Shown: in pieces, positions 29,318 through 37,806 of the stretch
How positions within the stretch are numbered: the stretch's first letter is position 1
Layout of the letters: the number at the start of each line of letters is the position of its first letter
From: Thermoproteota archaeon
Lineage (GTDB): Archaea > Thermoproteota > Methanomethylicia > Methanomethylicales > Methanomethylicaceae
Length of the DNA: 64,000 nucleotides
Assembly: GCA_020832905.1 (NCBI GenBank)
Contig: JAJHRG010000001.1
Location: 128,809 to 192,808 of the forward strand
Direction of reading: 5' to 3'
Position numbers and translations under genes: made by a program
The notes under the pieces: model-generated
What the model was told of the DNA's origin: nothing
What the model saw: the letters and a program-made list of their open reading frames with translations, nothing else
Database searches by the model: none

Positions 29318-30262
29318 TTATTTTACTAAGTATTTCCATGAAAGTACTATACCTATTATAGATAATACTATAGCAAATACACTAAGATATATGAAATCAA
29401 TTATTAGAGCTGAAATATCTAATGGTAATATTGTTAATTGTCTAATAGCATCTGTTAAATAAGTGAGCGGATTAGCACTTGCTATAGGTTGTAACCATTC
29501 TGGCATCATTGATATTGGGAAGAAAATATTACTTGAAAACATTAAAGGCATAACTATCAGATTTACAATTTGCATTGGACGTTCCATTCTAGTAGCTCTA
29601 ATGGAAACTGCAAGAAATATTGATGAAAGTCCTATACTAAGCAAAAATATTGCAGCATAAATTCCTATTATGTTGATTATTGTAAAAGTTGAGCTTAATT
29701 GTAATCCCAATATATATGCAAGTGCTAAAATTACTGATGCTTGAAAAATTGCTCTAAATGCTGAATTTAGGATTTTTGAAAATATTATTGTTGCTCTTGG
29801 TACTGGTGTGCTTAATACCTTGTCAAGAAAACCTAAACGTCTATCCCATACAATAGACATACCACTAAACATTGTTGCAGTTACAACTATCATAGAGACC
29901 ATACCAATAGCCATATAGCTAAAATAATCTGTAACTCCAAAAGTTTTTTGCATTATATTCATTCCTATATTAGTAAATATTTGTGAAAGCCAAGTACCAT
30001 TAAGAACTACTTGAGTAATTCCAGGGGGATATATAATAGCGTAACCAGGAATTTTTATTTCTGGTGGTAAATTGACATTACTTGATGAAAAAAGTCCTTG
30101 AATATTTAGAGATTTTCCAAGAAGACCCATCCATATAAGTGGCTGAAGTATAAACATTATTAACATAATAGGATCATTAAGCCACTTCTTTAATTCTCGA
30201 TATGTTAAAGCCCATAATCCTCTAATGAGACTTGGATGATATTCATTTGTTTTTAAATTCAT
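29318..30262 (-). CDS. ABC-2 type transporter permease
   Basis: MELKPWISPH-unrelated; multi-TM ABC-2 permease pattern (YRELKKWLNDPIMLIMFILQPLIWMGLLGK, ANPLTYLTDAIRQL). Confidence 0.88.
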   Translation of the reverse strand: MNLKTNEYHPSLIRGLWALTYRELKKWLNDPIMLIMFILQPLIWMGLLGKSLNIQGLFSSSNVNLPPEIKIPGYAIIYPPGITQVVLNGTWLSQIFTNIGMNIMQKTFGVTDYFSYMAIGMVSMIVVTATMFSGMSIVWDRRLGFLDKVLSTPVPRATIIFSKILNSAFRAIFQASVILALAYILGLQLSSTFTIINIIGIYAAIFLLSIGLSSIFLAVSIRATRMERPMQIVNLIVMPLMFSSNIFFPISMMPEWLQPIASANPLTYLTDAIRQLTILPLDISALIIDFIYLSVFAIVLSIIGIVLSWKYLVK

Positions 30263-31269
30263 TTTCTAGCTCTCCTTAAAGTTATTCTTTGTTTAATAAT
30301 AGATTCTCTAGATTCTTCTACATCACGAAAAGCTTTACCTGTATACTCTAGATAAACTTCATTTAATGTTGGTTTTGAAAGTAAAAGTCTTACTATTGTA
30401 TAACCTTTTTGTCTTAAAGTATCAATAATAATTGGTGTGATAGTTTCACCAAATTCTACTCTAATTTTATACGTATTGCCATTCTCTTTTTTAACATCTT
30501 TAACTTTTTCAATACCATAGATTATATTAGTTACATCTACATTTTCTTTTATTGTTATAGTAATTATATCACCTCCTAAACTATTTTTTAATTCATTAGG
30601 AGAACCAATTGCAACTATTTTTCCATGATCTATAATAGCTATACGATCACATAAAGCATCAGCTTCTTCTAAATAATGTGTTGTCATAAAAATTGTCATA
30701 TTATATTCTTCTTTTAATCGTCGAATATACTCCCATATAGCAGCTCTTGTTTGTACATCTAAACCTAGTGTAGGCTCGTCTAAAAACAATATTTTTGGTC
30801 TATTAATTAATCCGCATGCAAGTTCAAGTCTACGACGCATTCCACCAGAATATGTTTCAACATGTTTATCTTTAAATTCTATTAAATTTACAAGTTCTAA
30901 TAGTTCTAAAGCACGTTTTTTAGCAATATCACGAGGTATACCATATAAATCTGCACAAAGCATTATATTTTCATAACCAGTTAAGTCTTCATCTGCAGTA
31001 TATTCTTGATGAACAACTCCTATAACTTTTCTAACTTCATTAGCTTGTTTTACAATATCAAAACCTAATATTGAAGCAGTACCTTCTGTTGGCTTAAGTA
31101 CTGTTGTGAGCATATTTATCGTGGTAGTCTTACCTGCACCATTTGGCCCAAGAAAACCAAATATTTCTCCTTCATATACACTAAAATTTATATGATCAAC
31201 AGCTACAATATTTTTATTAAAAACTTTTGTTAAATTTTCAGCTCTAATTACTTCTTCCATTTTTTTCAC
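30259..31269 (-). CDS. ABC transporter ATP-binding protein (DrrA-like)
   Basis: GPNGAGKTTTINMLTT, YSGGMRRRLELACGL, ILFLDEPTLGLD. Confidence 0.93.
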   Translation of the reverse strand: MKKMEEVIRAENLTKVFNKNIVAVDHINFSVYEGEIFGFLGPNGAGKTTTINMLTTVLKPTEGTASILGFDIVKQANEVRKVIGVVHQEYTADEDLTGYENIMLCADLYGIPRDIAKKRALELLELVNLIEFKDKHVETYSGGMRRRLELACGLINRPKILFLDEPTLGLDVQTRAAIWEYIRRLKEEYNMTIFMTTHYLEEADALCDRIAIIDHGKIVAIGSPNELKNSLGGDIITITIKENVDVTNIIYGIEKVKDVKKENGNTYKIRVEFGETITPIIIDTLRQKGYTIVRLLLSKPTLNEVYLEYTGKAFRDVEESRESIIKQRITLRRARK

Positions 31270-31819
31270 CTCTTACTTTTTTTTCTATTTCTTCAATTCT
31301 TTGTGCAGTTTCATTTAAGATCTTTGAAATTTCTTTTATGACTTCTTCTGAATATTGTTCTTCAAGAATTAAAATCAAGTTAATTAGTGTTTTAAATATA
31401 CGTCTAAAAGATTCTCTAATTTCAGTAGTTTTTTCTGGTGGAAATCGAAACCATAAACTAATAATAAAAGGAAAAACAAAACACTTTTTATCAATAAAAA
31501 ATTGATTATGTAGTTTACGTTGTTCTTCAAGAAGTTTTTTGCCCATTTCTGTTAATATGTATCGCTTTACTTCACTTTCTTTTGTTGATACTTCTCGAAT
31601 ATAGCCATTATCTTGAAGCCAAGCTAATAATGGATAAACAGAACCTGGACTAGGTTTCCAATATCCATTAGTACGTTTCTCTATTTCATTTATTATTTCT
31701 GAACCTGAAAGAGGTTTTTCATTTAAAAGTTCTAAGACTTGATAACGTAGAAAACCTTTTGGTACAGTAGCAATATGTCGTAACCAATATCGAAATGATG
31801 GTAAATCTCCACTAAACAT
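31244..31819 (-). CDS. PadR-family transcriptional regulator
   Basis: LRYQVLELLNEKPLSGSEIINEIEKRTNGYWKPSPGSVYPLLAWLQDNGYI. Confidence 0.9.
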   Translation of the reverse strand: MFSGDLPSFRYWLRHIATVPKGFLRYQVLELLNEKPLSGSEIINEIEKRTNGYWKPSPGSVYPLLAWLQDNGYIREVSTKESEVKRYILTEMGKKLLEEQRKLHNQFFIDKKCFVFPFIISLWFRFPPEKTTEIRESFRRIFKTLINLILILEEQYSEEVIKEISKILNETAQRIEEIEKKVRGEKNGRSN

Positions 31820-31820
31820 T

Positions 31821-31847
31821 ATATCACCGTTGATATCAAATTTGATA
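31821..31847. promoter_or_regulatory. Candidate PadR operator with overlapping ATATCA/TGATAT palindromes
   Basis: ATATCA-CCGT-TGATAT (31821-31836), TTGATATCAA (31830-31839), TATCAAATTTGATA (31834-31847) just upstream of padR ATG. Confidence 0.5.
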
Positions 31848-31912
31848 AAAAATTAGTACAGATATATAAAACTTTTGAAATTTATTTGAAAATAAAAATG
31901 AAATATAGCTAG

Positions 31913-31987
31913 CGGGCCCGGCGGGATTTGAACCCGCGACCACCGACTTAGAAGGCCGGTGCGCTATCCATGCTGCGCCACGGGCCC
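31913..31987 (-). tRNA. tRNA-Arg(TCT)
   Basis: GGGCCCGTGGCGCAGCATGGATAGCGCACCGGCCTTCTAAGTCGGTGGTCGCGGGTTCAAATCCCGCCGGGCCCG. Confidence 0.95.
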
Positions 31988-32080
31988 TATTTCATAAAAT
32001 CTATTAGCTTACTAAAATTTTTTATCATAATTGATTGAACAATAGATCTAAATATCTGTTAGTTCTCACTATATTATGGT

Positions 32081-32208
32081 GCGGGGGTACCCAAGTCAGG
32101 ACAAAGGGGCAGGATATTTTTAAGTATGCCAGACTTAAGATCCCTGACTTGGGATAGGGTATCCTGTGGCGTAGGCCTTCGTGGGTTCAAATCCCACCCC
32201 CCGCACCA
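32081..32208 (+). tRNA. tRNA-Leu(TAA) with two apparent introns (about 32115-32133 and 32141-32161), CCA encoded
   Basis: Mature anticodon arm CAGGA-CTTAAGA-TCCTG is obtained only if two insertions are removed; variable and T arms match the other tRNA-Leu. Confidence 0.88.
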
Positions 32209-32255
32209 ATTCTACTTTATAGAATAGTTTATACGATTGTAATTCCTTAAGAAAA

Positions 32256-32801
32256 TTGGAGATTAAAGTGAATTTTAAGTTAATAAAAATTAAACTTATA
32301 TTACTCATATTATCAATATTTTATGATGTTGTCTTTATCGATAAACTTTGGACTAATCCTAAATTACTTAGAGCTTACATAGGATTAATGGGTATATTTT
32401 TAATATCCTTTTCTGGTATCTTGTACTTTATTGAAAAATACTTCTTTCTTTATGAAAATACTTCACTATATATTATATTTATAATAATAGGCATAATAAT
32501 GTTTATAATAGGTGGTATAAGAAGAGAAATAAACATTTCTTTTGATGTTAATACTTCAAAAGAATATTTAAAATCCTCTAGTAATATATTATGTTTACTA
32601 TCAGATATAAAACAATCCTCAGCAATCATAGAAATTACTATATCATATATGAGTCTTGGAGAATCCATTTTTAAAAATTCTGAAGGAATTATACAATTTG
32701 CATATGATATTTGGCGTGAAGCTTTAATAAGAAAAAGTATAGGATCATTAAAACTTACTAGAAAAATTACTAAGAAGAGTTTATCTAAGTGTAGTCTTTA
32801 A
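32256..32801 (+). CDS. Membrane protein, unknown function
   Basis: TM segments; no recognised family. Confidence 0.5.
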   Translation: MEIKVNFKLIKIKLILLILSIFYDVVFIDKLWTNPKLLRAYIGLMGIFLISFSGILYFIEKYFFLYENTSLYIIFIIIGIIMFIIGGIRREINISFDVNTSKEYLKSSSNILCLLSDIKQSSAIIEITISYMSLGESIFKNSEGIIQFAYDIWREALIRKSIGSLKLTRKITKKSLSKCSL

Positions 32802-32819
32802 TAGAAATATTGGATATTT

Positions 32820-33017
32820 ATGGCAATAAGAATTATTTGTAGTAAATGTAATACAGTTTTGTATGAAGATATAGAGTTAATTTCTCCTCAAGAAATTATG
32901 GAAAAATATAATTATAAATGTCCAAAATGTTCCTCATCATTAAATTTTGATCCATCAAATATTCGTATTACTATTGCTAATAAATCTAAGCGTAATTTAT
33001 TTAAGCTATTTTTATGA
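32820..33017 (+). CDS. Small zinc-ribbon protein
   Basis: CSKC...CPKC pairs. Confidence 0.6.
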   Translation: MAIRIICSKCNTVLYEDIELISPQEIMEKYNYKCPKCSSSLNFDPSNIRITIANKSKRNLFKLFL

Positions 33018-33047
33018 TTAAATTCTTTCAAACTATTATAAACTGAG

Positions 33048-33461
33048 ATGATGAAAATGTCTTTATTCATAAAAGTTGGAGATATACAAATTCATAAGGA
33101 ATTTTTATATTCAAAAACACATGAATGGATTGCAATTAAAGAAAATCCAGCTAGAATAGGAATAACTGATTATGCTCAAAGAAATTTACATGACATAGTT
33201 TATGTAGAATTACCAAAAGTTGGTGAAGTATTTAATAAGGGATCAACTATTTGCACATTAGAATCAATAAAAGCAGTAGCAGAAGTTTTTGCACCTGTTA
33301 ATTGTAAAATAGTAGAAGTAAACTCTAACCTAATAGAACATCCTGAATTAATAAATAAAGATCCATATGGAGATGGATGGCTAGTAAAAGTAGAAGTAAT
33401 GAATGATACAAAAGATCTCATGAATGCTGAAGCTTATGCTGAATTCATTAAAAAACTTTAA
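33048..33461 (+). CDS. gcvH: Glycine cleavage system H protein (lipoyl-carrier protein)
   Basis: HEWIAIKENPARIGITDYAQRNLHDIVYVELPKVGE...LESIKAVAEVFAPV. Confidence 0.9.
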   Translation: MMKMSLFIKVGDIQIHKEFLYSKTHEWIAIKENPARIGITDYAQRNLHDIVYVELPKVGEVFNKGSTICTLESIKAVAEVFAPVNCKIVEVNSNLIEHPELINKDPYGDGWLVKVEVMNDTKDLMNAEAYAEFIKKL

Positions 33462-34560
33462 CTTTCATTACTTTAAATATTCCATAATCTACAAGTACTT
33501 TAACTCCATTAGAAAAAATTTTATCTACTTCTATATCTCCTGTATCTACTCTTAAAAATTTTATATCCTTTAGTTTTTCCTTAGTAGAAATAATAATGAT
33601 ATTTTCTTTTCCTACCATTTTAATTACTTTTGGACTTATTTGCTGATTTCCTCTTCCAAATATAAATCCTTGTCTTCCTATTGGAGATACAATTATTTTT
33701 GCTTTCTTACCACTTATACATTCAAGTATTTCTTTTTCATTAACATCTTTTTTTAATAATTTTCTATTTAATAGTAAATCTACACCAAGTAAAGTTCCAT
33801 CAAGTCCTAATAATTCTAATATTTTCTTTACTGTAGTACCAGGACCAAGTATGTAAATTGTATCATCTTCCATATTTTCAATAATCCATTTTGCAATTGC
33901 TTTCATATTTTCAATAATATCATCTCTTACTGGTGTTGGTGCTTTCATTCCTTGTATATAATCAGGCTCATAAGGTGTTAGTAAGTATCCATACAATTTA
34001 GCAGATAATATACCAGCCCTATATGCTTCTTCATCAACATCTGCTACTTCAGCTTCTTTTAATGGTAATTCTCCCCAAAGATATTTTATGAGAAGTTCTG
34101 CAGCAACTCTTGGATTAATTGCAAAAACTCCACTTTGCATTTTTACACCTGCTGGAACTCCAATTACAGGTATCTTCATATCAATTGCATTAAGAATATC
34201 TCTTGCAGTTCCATCTCCTCCACAAAATACTATTATATCTAAGCCAGATTCAAGCATATATTTTGCAGCAAATTTTGTATCTTCAGCAGTTGTTTTTCCT
34301 CTTCTACCAGGTATTAATTTATAACTTATATTTAGTTTATTAAAAACATCTTCACCCATTTCTCCAGGGCAAGTCCAAAATTCTATAGTATTTGCTAATG
34401 ATCCTAATGATCTTAAAAATTCTTCAGCTCTTTTTAATGCTACTTTTTCAGCTCCAAGTTTTATAGCTTTTTCTAATATTTCTTCACCATCAGTTCCTTT
34501 AAGTCCTACAGCTCCTCCCATTCCTGCTATAGGATTAATTATAAATCCTACTTTTCTCAT
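33448..34560 (-). CDS. ATP-NAD kinase-like protein (COG3199 type)
   Basis: GFIINPIAGMGGAVGLKGTDG, FCGGDGTARDI, GVPAGVKMQSGVFA. Confidence 0.85.
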   Translation of the reverse strand: MRKVGFIINPIAGMGGAVGLKGTDGEEILEKAIKLGAEKVALKRAEEFLRSLGSLANTIEFWTCPGEMGEDVFNKLNISYKLIPGRRGKTTAEDTKFAAKYMLESGLDIIVFCGGDGTARDILNAIDMKIPVIGVPAGVKMQSGVFAINPRVAAELLIKYLWGELPLKEAEVADVDEEAYRAGILSAKLYGYLLTPYEPDYIQGMKAPTPVRDDIIENMKAIAKWIIENMEDDTIYILGPGTTVKKILELLGLDGTLLGVDLLLNRKLLKKDVNEKEILECISGKKAKIIVSPIGRQGFIFGRGNQQISPKVIKMVGKENIIIISTKEKLKDIKFLRVDTGDIEVDKIFSNGVKVLVDYGIFKVMKVKVF

Positions 34561-37500
34561 GTTTTTATTTCTTCAATACTTATTGTTATTTTCTCATCAT
34601 CAATTTCCCATATTTCTTTTAATTGACCAGTTGGAATATCACCACTACATACATTAATTTCTTTTGCTCTTACTTCATTTGCTATATCATTAATCTTTTC
34701 CTTGATTATTTTTATAGTTTTTTCAGAATCAGTACTTATCCATACTTTTATGTATGCATCTACTTTTAAGTCTAATCTTTTTCTCATTTCTTGTATTCTT
34801 CTTATTACATCTCTTGTTAATCCTTCAGCTATTAATTCATCATACTTAGTTATGTCTAAGTATATAGTACCAAGACTAAATTTTTCTTCTTTAAAATTCT
34901 CAGGAAGAACTTGTTTTACTATGAAATATTCTGGTTTTAGCTCAATTTCTTCATTATTCACTTTTACTATTACTGATTTTCCTTCTTTTATTAAATTAAA
35001 AACTTCATTTTTATTCATTGAATTAAAAACTTCTAATATGACTTTGCTTTTTTCTCTAAATATTGGTCCTATTACTGGAAGATTTAATAAGATTTGAACT
35101 CCTTTTAATTTTCCTTCTTCTTTAGTAGATATTACCTCTATATTTTTTACATTTGCTTGATCTAATAGAATATGTCTTAATTTTGATATTGCATTTTTAA
35201 CATCATTACTATCTGTTACTATTATCATTTTACTTAATGGCTGTCTAATTTTTATTTTTGCACTTTGTCTAATTCCATAGGATACTTCTACTATTTCTCT
35301 TATTATTTTCATAAAGTTTTCTAATTCATTATCCTTCCATACATTAGAAAATTTTGGCCATGAGAATAAATGTATACTAATAGGCATTTCTTTGGTTCTA
35401 AACATTTCCTGATATATTTTCTCAGAAACAAAAGGCATCATTGGCGCAATTAATTTTAAGAAATTAAATAGAACCTCATATAAAGTAACATATACTGCAA
35501 TTTTATCATAATCATTAGTTTCTTTCCATGTTCTTCTTCTTATTATCCTAATATACCATCTACTTAGATCTTCTTTCATAAAGTTTTCTAATTCTCTTAT
35601 TGCATTAAATACACATAGATTTTCTAATTCTTTTGTCACTTTTTCTACTATATGATTAAATCTTGATAATATCCATTTATCTTCTTCTTTTAACCAATCT
35701 TTTACTTCATCTATCTTATACTTTTCTGGTGAAAATTTATCTAAGTTCATATATAGACTAGCAAAGTAGTATGTATTCCATAGAATATTTAGGAATCTTA
35801 ATGTTTCATCTAATCCTTTCCATGTAAATCTTAAATCTTCCCATGTTGTAAATCCTAATTCATACCATCTTAAAGCATCTCTTCCATATTTTTCTATTAC
35901 TTCTTCAGGATAAATTACATTTCCTAATGATTTATGCATTGCTCTTCCTTCTTGATCTATTGTAAAACCATGCATTAATACTCTCTTATATGGAACAGAA
36001 TCAAAACCAATTATACCACAAATCATTAATGTGTAAAACCATCCTCTTGTTTGATCATGCCCTTCAAGAATAAGATCTACTGGCCACCATTTTCTTAATT
36101 CTTCTTCATTTTGTGGATAATTCAATGAAGCAAAAGATGCTGCACCTGAATCCATCCAAACATCTAATACTTCTGGAATTCTTTTCATTTTACCTCCACA
36201 TTTACAAAATAATTCTATATTATCTATCCATGGTCTATGTAAATCTATTTCTCCTTCAATTTTATTAATCATTTTTTCCTTTAATTCCTTTAGTGATCCA
36301 ATAACTTCATATTTTTGACATTTTTCACATATCCAAATGGGAATTGGTATACCCCAATATCTTTGTCTTGAAATTACCCAATCTTTAGCATTTTTTATCC
36401 AATTTCCAAATCTTGCTTTTCCTGCCCATTCCGGAACCCATAATACTTTTTCATTCTCTTCAATCATTTTATCTTTAATTTGTGTAACTTTTATAAACCA
36501 TTGATCTGTAAGTCTTAGTATAAGTGGTGTTTTACATCTCCAGCAATGTGGATATCTATGTCTTGTTTTTTCAATTTTAAATAATAATCCCTTTTTAATA
36601 AGATCTTTTATTATTTCTTCATTTGCTTCTCTTACATACTTACCTGCATATTTTCCTCCTTCATTACTAAATTTTCCTTCTTCATTTACTGGACAGAATT
36701 CTGGAAGATTATACTCTTTTCCTACTTCATAATCTTCTTCTCCATGACCTGGAGCTACATGAACACATCCTGTACCTTCTTCTAGAGTAACATAAACATC
36801 ACTTAATACAACAAAATGAGCATTTGAGAATTCTTTTTGCTTAGGTACTTCTTCAATTAATGGATATTCATATTTTAACCATTCTAATTCCCTTCCAGGT
36901 ATTTTTTCTATAATTTCATATTTCATATCTCTAAATACATGATTTATTCTTTCTTCAGCCATAATGTAATATTCATTTCCTACTTTTACTTTTACATAAG
37001 TAAAGTTTGGATTTACCATTACTGCTAAATTAGCAGGAAGAGTCCAAGGTGTTGTTGTCCAGATTAATAAATATTCATTTTCCTTTCCTTTGATTTTAAA
37101 CTTTACATAGATAGAATCTTCTTCTATTTCTTTATATTCTTCTGTAACTTCGTATCCTGCTAATACTGTTTCACATCTTGGACACCAATGTACAATTTTC
37201 TTTCCTCTAGCTAGTAATCCCTTCTCATAAGCTCTTTTTATTAACCACCAAACAGATTCAATATAATTATTATCTAATGTTCTATAGGGATGATCCCAAT
37301 CCATCCAAACTCCTAAATTCTTAAATTGATTAATTGCAATTTTCAAATTATCAAGTGCATATTGTCTACAAGCATTAATAAAATTATCAATTCCTCTTTC
37401 TTCTATTTCCTTTTTACTTCTTATTCCTAACTTCTTTTCCACTAAAACCTCAATTGGTAAACCATGCATATCAAATCCTGGTTGATCTCTTACATTATAT

Positions 37501-37721
37501 CCTCTCATTCTGAAAAATCTAATATATACATCTTTTAGGATCTTATTCCAAGCAGTTCCTACATGAATTGGATTAGTAACATAAGGAGGCCCATCTAGGA
37601 AGTAGAATTTCTCTCCTTTTATATTTCTAATTTTTTCAGGTATTTTTTCTTCTTCCCAAAACTTCATTACTTCTTCTTCAATTTTTTTGAAATTATATTC
37701 TTTATTAATTAGTCCTATCAT
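34557..37721 (-). CDS. ileS: Isoleucyl-tRNA synthetase
   Basis: FLDGPPYVTNPIHVGTAWNKILKD; HKSLGN (KMSKS-like); 1054 aa class I aaRS. Confidence 0.96.
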   Translation of the reverse strand: MIGLINKEYNFKKIEEEVMKFWEEEKIPEKIRNIKGEKFYFLDGPPYVTNPIHVGTAWNKILKDVYIRFFRMRGYNVRDQPGFDMHGLPIEVLVEKKLGIRSKKEIEERGIDNFINACRQYALDNLKIAINQFKNLGVWMDWDHPYRTLDNNYIESVWWLIKRAYEKGLLARGKKIVHWCPRCETVLAGYEVTEEYKEIEEDSIYVKFKIKGKENEYLLIWTTTPWTLPANLAVMVNPNFTYVKVKVGNEYYIMAEERINHVFRDMKYEIIEKIPGRELEWLKYEYPLIEEVPKQKEFSNAHFVVLSDVYVTLEEGTGCVHVAPGHGEEDYEVGKEYNLPEFCPVNEEGKFSNEGGKYAGKYVREANEEIIKDLIKKGLLFKIEKTRHRYPHCWRCKTPLILRLTDQWFIKVTQIKDKMIEENEKVLWVPEWAGKARFGNWIKNAKDWVISRQRYWGIPIPIWICEKCQKYEVIGSLKELKEKMINKIEGEIDLHRPWIDNIELFCKCGGKMKRIPEVLDVWMDSGAASFASLNYPQNEEELRKWWPVDLILEGHDQTRGWFYTLMICGIIGFDSVPYKRVLMHGFTIDQEGRAMHKSLGNVIYPEEVIEKYGRDALRWYELGFTTWEDLRFTWKGLDETLRFLNILWNTYYFASLYMNLDKFSPEKYKIDEVKDWLKEEDKWILSRFNHIVEKVTKELENLCVFNAIRELENFMKEDLSRWYIRIIRRRTWKETNDYDKIAVYVTLYEVLFNFLKLIAPMMPFVSEKIYQEMFRTKEMPISIHLFSWPKFSNVWKDNELENFMKIIREIVEVSYGIRQSAKIKIRQPLSKMIIVTDSNDVKNAISKLRHILLDQANVKNIEVISTKEEGKLKGVQILLNLPVIGPIFREKSKVILEVFNSMNKNEVFNLIKEGKSVIVKVNNEEIELKPEYFIVKQVLPENFKEEKFSLGTIYLDITKYDELIAEGLTRDVIRRIQEMRKRLDLKVDAYIKVWISTDSEKTIKIIKEKINDIANEVRAKEINVCSGDIPTGQLKEIWEIDDEKITISIEEIKT

Positions 37722-37806
37722 TCTTAGTCACTATATTTTTGAAATATTTGAGCAATATAGTTTAAATTTTTCCTTTTTCAAAAATTTTATGTCTAAGAGG
37801 ATAAAT

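Noticed and set aside
32209-32225. ATTCTA-CTTTA-TAGAAT hairpin after tRNA-Leu(TAA) as a terminator
   Set aside because: Only a 6-bp AT-rich stem; archaea do not rely on hairpin terminators, so chance is likely
37687-37806. N-terminal extension of the AglB ORF
   Set aside because: It overlaps the start of ileS on the other strand; ATG 37807 has a nearby AGAGG Shine-Dalgarno and begins a normal AglB N-terminus
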